Positions 54,108 to 62,583 of a DNA stretch of 64,000 bases are shown here, in pieces (positions within the stretch are counted from its first letter, which is position 1; the number at the start of each line of letters is the position of its first letter). A model generated the notes under the pieces. That model had not been told where the DNA came from and searched no databases. It saw nothing but the letters and a program-made list of their open reading frames with translations. Location of the stretch: contig JBLYYE010000010.1 in the NCBI GenBank assembly GCA_048549915.1, forward strand, positions 62,001-126,000, read 5' to 3'. Source of the DNA: LSUCC0057 sp048549915. GTDB lineage: Bacteria > Pseudomonadota > Gammaproteobacteria > Pseudomonadales > Porticoccaceae. The position numbers were made by a program, and so were the translations under genes.

Positions 54108-54160
54108 ATCCATAACCAGCTGCGCGCCAAAAAGCAGCCGGTCAGGCTAAAGTACAAAGC

Positions 54161-54176
54161 TGGCACGTGATTTGCA
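54161..54176 (+). promoter_or_regulatory. sigma-54 (RpoN) promoter for amt
   Basis: TGGCACGTGATTTGCA matches the TGGCACG-N4-TTGCW consensus at every fixed position, with GG and GC correctly 10 bases apart. Transcription should start near 54187-54190, leaving a leader of about 200 bases before amt. Ammonium transporters are classic sigma-54/NtrC targets. Confidence 0.88.
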
Positions 54177-54251
54177 CTTCTTTTAATCGATAAGATGATA
54201 CGCCGCCAAATAGTCGACAACTGGCCTATCAAAACCACAATAGCGCGCACT

Positions 54252-54268
54252 TGCACCGCTATGGTGCA
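54252..54268. promoter_or_regulatory. NtrC-like binding dyad
   Basis: TGCACC-GCTAT-GGTGCA is a perfect dyad and nearly equals the glnA-type NtrC site (TTGCACC...ATGGTGC). A weaker copy TGCGCC-N5-TGTGCG follows at 54275-54291, centre to centre 23 bases. The sites lie about 65-100 bases downstream of the sigma-54 start rather than upstream. The dyad is followed by TTTTT, so a short terminator is an alternative reading. Confidence 0.62.
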
Positions 54269-54387
54269 TTTTTATGCGCCATTTTTGTGCGCTTACTTTG
54301 AGCTTAGCGTCACTGCTCGGCATCGCTATTGGCTTTTTTTCGCTCATTCATAACGAGAGGGCGGAGCTAACTACCTGGGAGTTAACC

Positions 54388-55701
54388 ATGAACTCAACGA
54401 TGATTCGATCACTACTGCGCGGCGTGACTGTCGCAGTGCTAGGTGCACTGCCACTCTCCGCCTCGGCAGCCAGCTTTGACGGCGCCGACACCGCGTGGAT
54501 TCTCACCGCAACCGCTCTTGTGTTATTTATGACGCTACCTGGCTTAGCACTTTTTTACGGTGGCCTGGTGCGCTCCAAAAACGTCCTTTCAGTGTTAATG
54601 CAGTGCTTTACTATCGCGGCAGTAATGTCACTCATCTGGCTGATCGGTGGCTACTCTCTCGCTTTCGGTGACGGTGGCACACTCAACAATTGGATTGGCA
54701 ACTTAGACAATATGATGCTTGCCAACATCAGCGTCGACAGCGCCAGCGGTACTATTCCCGAGTCGCTGTTTGCCATGTTCCAAATGACTTTTGCCATCAT
54801 CACCCCGGCGCTGATGGTCGGCGCATTCGCCGAGCGCATGCGCTTTTCAGCCATGCTGCTATTTTGTGCAGCGTGGCTGGTCCTGGTCTATCTTCCCATA
54901 ACCCACTGGGTGTGGGGGGGCGGCTGGCTAGGGCAAATGGGTCTTCTCGACTACGCGGGGGGCACCGTCGTACATATCACTGCGGGGGTTGGCGCACTGG
55001 TAGCAGCCCTCGTCTTAGGCAATCGCAAAGGCTTCCCCGGTCAAGCGATGATGCCGCACAACCTGACTATGACAGTAACCGGTGCTGGTATGTTGTGGGT
55101 GGGTTGGTTTGGATTTAACGCCGGATCAGCTTTAGCTGCTGACGGCAGCGCCGCAATGGCCATGCTGGTTACGCACATCTCTGCTGCTGCCGGTGTGTTG
55201 GCGTGGATGATGATGGAGTGGGTGAAATACGGCAAACCTTCTGTGCTCGGAGCAGTGACCGGCATGGTTGCCGGCCTTGGCACGATCACCCCCGCCTCTG
55301 GCTTTGTCGGCCCTGGTGGAGCGCTAGTGATCGGCTTTAGCGCAGGGATTATTTGTTACTACGCCACACAGCTAATTAAGCAGCGCTGGCATATTGATGA
55401 CTCGCTCGATGTCTTTCCGGTACACGGTGTGGGCGGCATTCTCGGCACTTTTTTTGCCGGCATTTTTGCCTCCGACCAGCTCGGCATGTTCAGTGGTGGC
55501 GGTTATGCCGAGGGCATGACCATGGGCTCACAAGTCACCGTACAGCTGATCGGAATAGGCTCCACGTTCCTTTACACTGCGATAATCAGTTACGGGCTGC
55601 TGAAGCTGGTCGATAGCTTGCTGGGACTGCGAGTGGATGATGAAGAGGAGACCATCGGGCTCGACTTAACCGCACACGATGAGCGCGGTTACGACATTTA
55701 G
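54388..55701 (+). CDS. amt: ammonium transporter
   Basis: From ATG 54388 (GGGAG six bases upstream) the protein has 437 residues: a signal peptide (LLRGVTVAVLGALPLSASA), then eleven helices of the Amt/Mep/Rh family starting DTAWILTATALVLFMTLPGLALFYGG-type text. The pore histidine regions are seen in THWVWGGGWL near residue 170 and FPVHGVGGILGTFF near residue 345, and the SAFAERM-equivalent VGAFAERMRFSA near 145. It imports ammonium under nitrogen limitation. The usual partner glnK is not next to it. The stop is only two bases from the btuF stop on the other strand. Confidence 0.95.
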   Translation: MNSTMIRSLLRGVTVAVLGALPLSASAASFDGADTAWILTATALVLFMTLPGLALFYGGLVRSKNVLSVLMQCFTIAAVMSLIWLIGGYSLAFGDGGTLNNWIGNLDNMMLANISVDSASGTIPESLFAMFQMTFAIITPALMVGAFAERMRFSAMLLFCAAWLVLVYLPITHWVWGGGWLGQMGLLDYAGGTVVHITAGVGALVAALVLGNRKGFPGQAMMPHNLTMTVTGAGMLWVGWFGFNAGSALAADGSAAMAMLVTHISAAAGVLAWMMMEWVKYGKPSVLGAVTGMVAGLGTITPASGFVGPGGALVIGFSAGIICYYATQLIKQRWHIDDSLDVFPVHGVGGILGTFFAGIFASDQLGMFSGGGYAEGMTMGSQVTVQLIGIGSTFLYTAIISYGLLKLVDSLLGLRVDDEEETIGLDLTAHDERGYDI

Positions 55702-55703
55702 TC

Positions 55704-56540
55704 TTAGCGCCTGGCTCGGTCGAGTAGCTCACAGAGCTGCTCGACACCATCGATAAAACGCGGCCCATGACGGGCCGTAATATCTGCTGAAATAGCATAG
55801 CGATGATCGCCTGCCACAGCCGAGAGTGTCGGCCACTGCGCCCAGAGCGCTAAGCTGGCGATATCTTCGCGATCACTGCCCGCAGTGATCATAACTTGCG
55901 GATCAGCCATCAATACCGCTTCAGCGCTAACATAGGGCACGAGCGGTTTAGCGCTGGCAAAGATGTTGACGCCGCCGCACTCCGACAGTGCCGCGCTTAT
56001 CAGATGCTCGCCGTTGTAGGTAATCAACGGTTCATCCCATATTTGATAAAAATACCGCACAGGCGAGCTATCTCGGTAGCGTTTACGCAGCGTCGTCAAT
56101 CGCTGGCGGAGCTCATTGGCGACACTCTGCCCCTGTTCAGGGCGACCGACCAGCGCAGAGAGATACTCAACTGTAGCGGGTATATCATCCAGTTGGCGAG
56201 CCTCAACCATCACCACCGGCATACCCAACTGCCGCAGTGGCGCGACCATTTTCTCTCCGTTGCCACTCTCCCAGCCAATCACTAGATCGGTCTGTAGTGC
56301 TACTATTTGCTCGTAATTGGCCCCGGCGTAATTACTGACCCGGGGCAGCTCTAGCGCAGCAGCCGGGTAATCACTGTACTCATCTGCCCCCACCAGCTGT
56401 TCACCTGCACCAATCGCATAGAGTATCTCAGTGATATGCGGGGCCAGCGAGACAATATTTCTCGGCGCCTCGAGCCCCTGTGCAGCAGTACTGATCAGCG
56501 CAGTTAAAACCGCACACCGATACCAACTCGCACCCCTCAT
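55704..56540 (-). CDS. btuF: cobalamin-binding periplasmic protein
   Basis: A 278-residue protein with a signal peptide (WYRCAVLTALISTAAQG) and the class III solute-binding fold: RNIVSLAPHITEILYAIGAGEQLVG with GADEYSDYPAAA and LVIGWESGN. BtuF hands vitamin B12 to BtuC2D2 at the inner membrane. The ATG overlaps the btuD stop (ATGA at 56537-56540). It is the last gene of the btu operon and meets amt head-on with two bases between stops and no hairpin, so read-through into the antisense of amt is possible. Confidence 0.93.
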   Translation of the reverse strand: MRGASWYRCAVLTALISTAAQGLEAPRNIVSLAPHITEILYAIGAGEQLVGADEYSDYPAAALELPRVSNYAGANYEQIVALQTDLVIGWESGNGEKMVAPLRQLGMPVVMVEARQLDDIPATVEYLSALVGRPEQGQSVANELRQRLTTLRKRYRDSSPVRYFYQIWDEPLITYNGEHLISAALSECGGVNIFASAKPLVPYVSAEAVLMADPQVMITAGSDREDIASLALWAQWPTLSAVAGDHRYAISADITARHGPRFIDGVEQLCELLDRARR

Positions 56541-57310
56541 ACCACCACCATCGGCAAACCGCTGCGCGGGTGGCTGACAATAGTGGAATCAACTTTAAAA
56601 ACTTGGTCGATAAGCTCTTCACTCAATACCTCTGACGGCGCACCCTGTGCAGCTACAGTGCCCTCACGCATCACCACCAACTGATCGGCTACCGACGCGG
56701 CCAAGTTGAGATCATGTACTACCATCAATACCGCCACGCCCTCGGCGGCTAAGCTGCGCGCCAATGACAGAGTCATCTGCTGGTGCTGCAGATCGAAGGC
56801 AGAGGTCGGTTCGTCCAACAGCAGCACACGGTTTCCCTCAGCGACCGGCTCCCATATCTGAGCTACCACTCGCGCCAACTGTACGCGCTGTTTCTCACCG
56901 CCCGACATAGAGGTGTAAGGGCGCCGCTGCAGATAACTGGCATCTAATCGAGACAGCGCTGCACCAACAATTTCTCTGTCGCGCAGTGCGCCGCTCGCAT
57001 GAGGTATGCGCCCTAAATCGACCACCTCTTCGGCACTGAAAGGAAAAGCCAGCGCCAGCTGCTGCGGCAAAACAGCCAGTTGGCGCGCGCGGGCAATATC
57101 GCCCCAACTATTGAGCGGTTTATCATTTAGCAACACCTCTCCGGAGCTGCTTTCAAGTTCGCCACAAAGCACTTTAAGCAGAGACGATTTACCAGCACCG
57201 TTGGGACCGACCACCACAGTGACTTGCCCACAAGCAATCTCTAAATCAATGCCACGCAGCAGCTCAAAGCCGGCGACATAGAGCGATAAATTGACGACTT
57301 GCAAGCTCAT
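56537..57310 (-). CDS. btuD: cobalamin ABC transporter ATP-binding protein
   Basis: With ATG 57310, one base after the btuC stop, the protein has 257 residues. It shows Walker A VGPNGAGKSSLLKVL near residue 36, the Q-loop VLPQQLALAFPF, signature MSGGEKQRVQLARV, Walker B VLLLDEPTSAFDL and the switch histidine in VVHDLNLAAS. The end ISHPRSG-like VSHPRSGLPMVVV is usual for iron/B12 importers. An upstream extension of 29 codons inside btuC is not family-like. Confidence 0.94.
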   Translation of the reverse strand: MSLQVVNLSLYVAGFELLRGIDLEIACGQVTVVVGPNGAGKSSLLKVLCGELESSSGEVLLNDKPLNSWGDIARARQLAVLPQQLALAFPFSAEEVVDLGRIPHASGALRDREIVGAALSRLDASYLQRRPYTSMSGGEKQRVQLARVVAQIWEPVAEGNRVLLLDEPTSAFDLQHQQMTLSLARSLAAEGVAVLMVVHDLNLAASVADQLVVMREGTVAAQGAPSEVLSEELIDQVFKVDSTIVSHPRSGLPMVVV

Positions 57311-57311
57311 A

Positions 57312-58328
57312 CTAGATCCGCGTGCGCTGTTGATAGAGCAGCGCAACAAAAAATGGCGCCCCCAGTAGCGCGGTAATGATCCCCGTTGGCAGTTCAACCG
57401 GAGCCACTACGGTGCGTGCCAACGTATCTGCCGCGACCAGCAACAATCCGCCGCCGAGCGCACTGCAGGGCAGCAAGTAACGGTGGTCGGGGCCGGCCAA
57501 CATGCGCACCATGTGCGGCACAACTAGGCCGACAAAAGCGACGATACCGGCACTGGCAACAGCACTGCCCACGCCCAGCGCTGTTAAAACTATCAGGCCG
57601 CGCTTGAGATTTTGCACGGCCACGCCGAGATGGCGCGCCTCAGACTCACCCAGTAGTAGAGCATTAAGCGACTGAGCAAAGCGCGGCAATACCACAGCCA
57701 ATACAACCGCCAAACTCGTCATTAACAGGGCGCGATCAAAGCTCGCTCCGCTGAGACTGCCCATTTGCCACAAGCTAATACGGCGCAACGTCGCGTTATC
57801 GGCAAAGTAACTCAGCAAACTCCCTGCCGCCCCCGCCAGTGCTGTGATCGCGATGCCAGCCAGCAACATAGTCGCCACCGAGGTGCCCGATGTCGAAGTA
57901 GCCAGACGATAGACAACTGCCGTCGCAAGCAGACCACCGACAAAAGCGGCCAGTGCAGTGAGCGGTAGGCCCACCCATTCAGGTGCCCAGCTCCCGGCGA
58001 AAACAATGACGACACTGGCACCCACTGAGGCACCACTGGAGACACCCACCAGCGAAGGATCTGCCAGCGGGTTGCGAAAAAGCCCTTGCATCACGGCGCC
58101 ACACAGCGCCAGAACAGCACCTACTGCCGCCGCCAGCAGGACTCGCGGCAGACGAATCTGCCAAAGAATAGAAGCGATATGATCTGCCTCGCCGTTGACC
58201 GCCAGCCACAACTGCTGCCAACTCAACGCACTGCTGCCAACGGTTATTGCAAACAGAGACAATAGCGGCAGCGCGACTGCAAGTGCCGTCGCAAGCCAGC
58301 GGGGATCGACCCGACGAACACTAGACAT
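57312..58328 (-). CDS. btuC: cobalamin ABC transporter permease
   Basis: A 338-residue FecCD/BtuC-type permease with about ten helices. Family text includes RLPRVLLAAAVGAVLALCGAVMQGLFRNPLADPSLVGVSSGAS, read here in parts as RLPRVLLAA and NPLADPSLVGVSSGAS, and GIVAFVGLVVPHMVR with the LLGAPFFVALL ending. It starts three bases after the cobO stop. Iron-siderophore permeases look alike, so the B12 assignment rests on the riboswitch, cobO and btuB in the same operon. Confidence 0.93.
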   Translation of the reverse strand: MSSVRRVDPRWLATALAVALPLLSLFAITVGSSALSWQQLWLAVNGEADHIASILWQIRLPRVLLAAAVGAVLALCGAVMQGLFRNPLADPSLVGVSSGASVGASVVIVFAGSWAPEWVGLPLTALAAFVGGLLATAVVYRLATSTSGTSVATMLLAGIAITALAGAAGSLLSYFADNATLRRISLWQMGSLSGASFDRALLMTSLAVVLAVVLPRFAQSLNALLLGESEARHLGVAVQNLKRGLIVLTALGVGSAVASAGIVAFVGLVVPHMVRMLAGPDHRYLLPCSALGGGLLLVAADTLARTVVAPVELPTGIITALLGAPFFVALLYQQRTRI

Positions 58329-58331
58329 TAT

Positions 58332-58925
58332 TTAGAAATCGACACCGCGGCGCGCCTTGATGCCGCTGTTGTAGGCGTGCTTAACCTCTTTGAGCTCACT
58401 GACCGTGTCTGCCAAGGCCTGTAGCTCATTGCCACCACCGCGCCCTGTCACTACAACACTCTGCTCTGCAGGCCGATTGGCCAATGCATCTAAAACCGTC
58501 TGCTGGTCGAGATACTTAAAGCTAAGCATGTAGGTGAGTTCGTCCAACACCACCAAATGTACCGAAGGATCCTGCAAAAGCTCTGCAGCTACCGCCCAGG
58601 TGCGCTCGGCGGCGGCAATGTCGCCACTGCGATCCTGGGTGTCCCAAGTAAAGCCTGTGCCCATTTGGTAAAAAGTCACTTCAGGACATTTTTCGCGCAC
58701 ATAGAGTTCTTCTCCAGAGAGCTGCTCTCCCTTAATGAACTGCACCACACCAACCTTATAGCCGTAACCTAAGGCGCGCATCACCATGCCAAATGCGGAA
58801 GATGACTTGCCTTTTCCGTTGCCGGTCAAGACGATCATTACACCCCGCTCGGTATCTGCTGCGGCAATAGAAGCATCGACGCTCTCTTTGAGCTTTTCCA
58901 TCTTCTTCTGGTGTTTATCGCTCAT
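58332..58925 (-). CDS. cobO: cob(I)yrinic acid a,c-diamide adenosyltransferase
   Basis: A 197-residue CobA/CobO/BtuR-family enzyme that adds the adenosyl group to reduced corrinoid, giving adenosylcobalamin. The P-loop is LTGNGKGKSSSAFG near residue 34; VVQFIKGEQLSGEE and VVLDELTYML follow, and VVVTGRGGGNELQALAD is near residue 152. The gene lies between btuB and btuC, so uptake and adenosylation are produced together. Confidence 0.95.
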   Translation of the reverse strand: MSDKHQKKMEKLKESVDASIAAADTERGVMIVLTGNGKGKSSSAFGMVMRALGYGYKVGVVQFIKGEQLSGEELYVREKCPEVTFYQMGTGFTWDTQDRSGDIAAAERTWAVAAELLQDPSVHLVVLDELTYMLSFKYLDQQTVLDALANRPAEQSVVVTGRGGGNELQALADTVSELKEVKHAYNSGIKARRGVDF

Positions 58926-58955
58926 TCTCTCTCTCCAATCGGTGTTGCAGGGTTG

Positions 58956-60887
58956 TCAGTCTGCCCACTGGTAACGGACACCAACGGCTATTTGGCGACT
59001 TGGCGTTGAGAAGCCAAATACCTCTTCGTAGTTAACATTCGCCGCATTCGTCGCCTTGGCATAAACCACCAGTTCGTCTGTCGCACGGTAGTTTACATTG
59101 ATCGACACCAGCGTGAAGGCGTCGAGTTCAACATAACGGCTCCCAGAAGCATAGAAATGTTGATCGATCTGAGTGCCGCTGTGTTGTAAATTAATACTGC
59201 TCTGGAGTGTCTCTGAAATCTGCCAGTCCAAGCTCAGTGACGCGATATGGTTGGGTCGGCGCAACTCGTCTCGCTCACCCTCAGCGGCCTCTTCAGTCGA
59301 ATCTATATAACTGTAGCTACCGTCTAGCGCTAAGAGTTCGTTGAGCTGCCAAGACCACCCCAACTCCGCACCCCGGCGCTGGCTCTCGCCTTCTTTATTG
59401 GCCGAACTGAAACCACCCAGGTCGCTGTTGTAAACAAATCCGTTAATTTCATCTTCGAGCGCGCTATCAAAAACGGTTAGGTCGACACTGACTCGATTAT
59501 CCGGCGACTGCCAATCTAAACCCAGCTCTGATGTCGCCGAGCTTTCAGGCTGAAGGTCTGGGTTGCCAACAAAATTACTGTAAAAACCGTAGCGCTCAGA
59601 AAATGTCGGATTTTTCTCAGCCGTCGAATAACTGCTGCGCAAACGCCACTGATCATTTAACTGATAGCTCACTTCAAAACGCTCGCTGCCACCGTCATCA
59701 AACTCGCTGTTGTCATCCACACGGCCACTAGCCGCCAGAGTTAGTTGATCAAAAAAGGTTTTGCGCAACTCGAGACCAACACTGTCTGTTTCGCGCTCGC
59801 GATCTTGATTGGGATCCAAAATCGAGCCCCAGAATTCGGTAACGACACCACGTCGCTCAAACTCTTCGGTTTCGCGCTCTAGCAGCAACGTGGCACGCCC
59901 TGTCTGACTTTGGTAAGAGAGAAAATACTGCCATTGCTGCTTCTCTGCGGCGGTGCTGCCGTCGTAACTGGCGCTGGGATAGTTGCTGTTTTGGCTGTCG
60001 GCAATTGTCCACTTAACACGCTGACTGAGACCATTTTTATTTTCATAATCTACGCTCAGTCCATAATGGGAGTTATCAAAATCACTGAAACTAGGGGCGT
60101 CAACTATCAGGCCTGTGGCGCTGTCATTTTTATCAAACTCGCTACTTCCTGAACTATTGCGCGCCGAGAAATTCGCTCGCCACTGCTCGCTAGGGCGCCA
60201 ACTACCCTTTAAACTCAACGTGGTATTGTCGTGACCGTCTCTTTCTGACCCCTCGCGAGCAATATTCTCTCCTTCACTGTCGAGTTTATTGGCTGCCAAA
60301 CGCAGCGCAACCTGCTCGCTGGCAAAGCCCACGTTTAAACCGTGCTGCCAGGTGGCATTGCCGCCGCGCTCAACAACAAACCCCGCCGAAACCGGCGATT
60401 TGTTACTGCGAGTAATAATATTGACTACACCCGCCATCGCATCGCTGCCGTAGAGGGCACTTTGCGAGCCGCGAATCACCTCAATTCGTTCTATATCTGC
60501 AGCACTCAGCGTGCCCCAGTTGAGACCGTCATCCTGCGAGGGGTCGTTGGCTTCAACGCCGTCAATGAGTACCAACAACTGATTGGCCTCAGCACCGCGC
60601 ACACGGATATCACTCATCGAGCCCAGCACACCGGATTGGCTCACTGCCATACCGGGAACATCGCGGAGCAGGTCAACGACAGAGAGCGCAGCGCGATTCT
60701 CTATGGTGTACTGATCGATAACACTAACAGCCGCTGCAGCTTGGTTACTGGCCAGCGGGTAATGAGAGGCCGTAACAGTAATCTCTTCGATAACGTCTTG
60801 TGCATAACTTGGCGCAACAGCGCAGAGAGGTAACAGAGCCAGCACTGTGCGACTGGCTTGATATATATAGATCAACAATGATTTCAA
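58956..60887 (-). CDS. btuB: TonB-dependent vitamin B12 receptor
   Basis: An outer-membrane receptor with plug and 22-strand barrel. I prefer the TTG start at 60887 (GGAG eight bases upstream), which gives 643 residues with signal peptide LKSLLIYIYQASRTVLALL and cleavage after PSYAQ. An ATG at 60923 adds 12 residues but has no ribosome site. The TonB-box-like EEITVTASH, the plug segment VDLLRDVPGMAV with SDIRVRGAEANQLLVLIDG, and the last strand IAVGVRYQW (C-terminal aromatic near the end) are all present. It is the first gene under the cobalamin riboswitch. Confidence 0.93.
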   Translation of the reverse strand: MKSLLIYIYQASRTVLALLPLCAVAPSYAQDVIEEITVTASHYPLASNQAAAAVSVIDQYTIENRAALSVVDLLRDVPGMAVSQSGVLGSMSDIRVRGAEANQLLVLIDGVEANDPSQDDGLNWGTLSAADIERIEVIRGSQSALYGSDAMAGVVNIITRSNKSPVSAGFVVERGGNATWQHGLNVGFASEQVALRLAANKLDSEGENIAREGSERDGHDNTTLSLKGSWRPSEQWRANFSARNSSGSSEFDKNDSATGLIVDAPSFSDFDNSHYGLSVDYENKNGLSQRVKWTIADSQNSNYPSASYDGSTAAEKQQWQYFLSYQSQTGRATLLLERETEEFERRGVVTEFWGSILDPNQDRERETDSVGLELRKTFFDQLTLAASGRVDDNSEFDDGGSERFEVSYQLNDQWRLRSSYSTAEKNPTFSERYGFYSNFVGNPDLQPESSATSELGLDWQSPDNRVSVDLTVFDSALEDEINGFVYNSDLGGFSSANKEGESQRRGAELGWSWQLNELLALDGSYSYIDSTEEAAEGERDELRRPNHIASLSLDWQISETLQSSINLQHSGTQIDQHFYASGSRYVELDAFTLVSINVNYRATDELVVYAKATNAANVNYEEVFGFSTPSRQIAVGVRYQWAD

Positions 60888-61004
60888 AGGAGCAGCTCCA
60901 CAAGCACTCTCACCCGAGCGCATTTAGGGTAAGCGGAGCAGCGATGGAGCAGAGACAAAAACAACAGTACTCGCGAGAATGCGAGCAGAGCATAAAGTCT
61001 AGGC

Positions 61005-61029
61005 AGCAAATCGCGCCCCGCGATTTGCT
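61005..61029 (-). promoter_or_regulatory. strong hairpin between riboswitch and btuB
   Basis: An 11-bp perfect stem (AGCAAATCGCG/CGCGATTTGCT) with a three-base loop starts 12 bases after the riboswitch. It has no U-run on the minus strand, so it is not a simple intrinsic terminator. It may be the expression platform or a Rho/RNase-related structure. Further on, GGAGC at the btuB ribosome site can pair with nearby GCTCC copies. Confidence 0.55.
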
Positions 61030-61040
61030 TGCAGTGTGTT

Positions 61041-61222
61041 AAGGCCGGTCTCCGGACTCACAAGCGAGTGGCTTTACACCACTCTGTCTGACAACCTTCC
61101 CGTGGCGTACCACAGTGGCGATCCTGTCAGACTACTCTTGTTTACCGTTGCGGGGGCAGTGTTGGGGTTGCACCAACTTCCCGTTTCATCACGCTGGCCT
61201 GAGACCAGCGGGACACCTTTAC
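61041..61222 (-). ncRNA. cobalamin riboswitch
   Basis: On the minus strand the class I core is complete and in order: GAAACGGGAAG, the paired GTTGGTGCAACCCCAAC, GCCCCCGCAACGG (61145-61157), the B12 box GCCACTG (61113-61119), GGGAAGG, and the closing AGTCCGGAGACCGGCC. It binds adenosylcobalamin or related corrinoids and turns down btuB-cobO-btuCDF when B12 is plentiful. It lies between the promoter at 61241-61269 and btuB. Confidence 0.96.
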
Positions 61223-61240
61223 ACGTAGCAAGTGGAAAGT

Positions 61241-61269
61241 ATTCTAGGCAGGCGAGCGAAGCCGGTCAA
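61241..61269 (-). promoter_or_regulatory. sigma-70 promoter for the btu operon
   Basis: On the minus strand TTGACC (61264-61269), a 17-base spacer and TAGAAT (61241-61246) form a near-consensus promoter. The start would be near 61234, about 12 bases before the riboswitch core. The -35 element touches the nhaA stop codon, so the operon has its own promoter. Confidence 0.78.
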
Positions 61270-62487
61270 TCAGTTTGTCGCTTTTCTAAGGGCGCTCCTT
61301 CTCGGCAGTGAGCGGCGCAAAATGAAGTGCCCCACCAGGCCAGCCAACAGCGAACCAATGATAATACCCAGGCGCTCGTCAAAGATCTGCATTGGACCTT
61401 CTGCCGGGACATCAAATGCCAGCGAGCCAATAAATAGGCTCATGGTAAAACCGATACCACAGAGCGAAGCTGTGCCGTAGAGCATACCCCAGTTGACTGA
61501 ATCGGGCAGCTTGGCCCAGCCCAATTTAATCGCCAGCCAGCAGAATCCGAATACCCCTAACTGTTTGCCGATGAATAGGCCCGCTGCAATACCCAGTGGC
61601 ACCGGGTGTAAAAGCTGATCCACCCCTACACCCTCTAAGCTCAGGCCTGCATTGGCAAAAGCAAACACCGGCAGCACCACAAAACCAACAAAACCGTGCA
61701 AGCCGTGTTCGAGCGCCCGCAGTGGCGAATAATCTGGGTCGGCTGCATTTTTAAGCGGAATAAACATCGCCAAGACTACCCCAGCAAGGGTGGCGTGAAC
61801 GCCCGATTTCAGGGTCGCCACCCACATTACCGCACCCAGAGCCATATAAAAGCCAACCCGTGTAACGCCGCGATAATTGAGCACCGCCAGCAGTGGTAGG
61901 CACAGTGCGACCACGGCCAGGGCTACAAAAGAGATACTGTCGGTGTAGAAAATGGCGATAATCATCACCGCGCCAACATCATCAAAAATCGCCAACGAAG
62001 TTAAAAATAGCTTGATGGAGAGTGGTACGCGCGGGCCCAACAGCGACAACACCGCTAACGCAAAGGCAATATCAGTAGCGGCAGGTATTGCCCAACCCTG
62101 CATAGCGAAAGCATCGCCCCAGTTAAAATAGGTATAGACCAGCGCTGGCGCCAGCATACCGCCGACAGCGCCGAATGCGGGCAAGGCAATATTGCCCGGC
62201 TTAGAGAGTTCACCTTCGAGCAATTCACGCTTGAGCTCCAAACCCACTAAAAAGAAAAATACTGCCATTAAGCCATCGTTAATCCACAGCAGCAGTGGCT
62301 TATCAATATCCAGTGCGCCGATCCGGATTTCAACCGGGATCTCTAGGAATAAGTTGTACCAATACGCCAGCGGGCTATTGGCGACAATAATCGACAGCGC
62401 GGCACAAGCCATAAGTATAAGCCCGCCAGCAGATTCCGACTGCAGCCAAGACTCACGTGAGGTAGAACGGTTAAGGGAGTGTGGCAC
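61270..62487 (-). CDS. nhaA: Na+/H+ antiporter NhaA
   Basis: A 405-residue inner-membrane antiporter with twelve helices that expels sodium in exchange for protons. Family text is clear: NDGLMAVFFFLVGLELKREL near residue 65, the paired aspartates in TSLAIFDDVGAVMIIAIFYT near residue 165 (the ion site), AIPAATDIAFALAVL before it, and FANAGLSLEGVG. The C-terminus is short and basic. Its stop overlaps the -35 of the btu promoter. Confidence 0.96.
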   Translation of the reverse strand: MPHSLNRSTSRESWLQSESAGGLILMACAALSIIVANSPLAYWYNLFLEIPVEIRIGALDIDKPLLLWINDGLMAVFFFLVGLELKRELLEGELSKPGNIALPAFGAVGGMLAPALVYTYFNWGDAFAMQGWAIPAATDIAFALAVLSLLGPRVPLSIKLFLTSLAIFDDVGAVMIIAIFYTDSISFVALAVVALCLPLLAVLNYRGVTRVGFYMALGAVMWVATLKSGVHATLAGVVLAMFIPLKNAADPDYSPLRALEHGLHGFVGFVVLPVFAFANAGLSLEGVGVDQLLHPVPLGIAAGLFIGKQLGVFGFCWLAIKLGWAKLPDSVNWGMLYGTASLCGIGFTMSLFIGSLAFDVPAEGPMQIFDERLGIIIGSLLAGLVGHFILRRSLPRRSALRKATN

Positions 62488-62583
62488 AAAAAATTCTCAG
62501 TAATTGTTTACCCATAGTCTACTCGAGCCGCGTTGCAGGTCAATCTAGTGCGACTCATTAAACTTTAGTATAGTCGGGCAAAT

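Larger units (their letters stand above)
54040..54387. other. 348-base intergenic region between DUF4404 and amt
   Basis: It holds the divergent start of the DUF4404 unit, a CRP-like site, a sigma-54 promoter and an NtrC-like dyad, each listed separately. The rest shows an open frame in the amt phase from 54274 encoding a hydrophobic stretch, which I do not accept as an amt extension because a better start lies at 54388. No tRNA-like fold or other gene was seen. Confidence 0.7.

Noticed and set aside
54331..54345. second sigma-54-like element before amt
   Set aside because: The GG and GC dinucleotides are separated by 9 bases rather than 10, and the rest does not fit.
54274..54387. upstream extension of amt (38 residues, hydrophobic)
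   Set aside because: A clear ribosome site and a normal signal peptide start at 54388, and the extension covers part of the NtrC-like region.
61005..61029. hairpin as an intrinsic terminator of the btu leader
   Set aside because: The minus strand after the stem reads GCCTAGACTTTATG, with no U-run.
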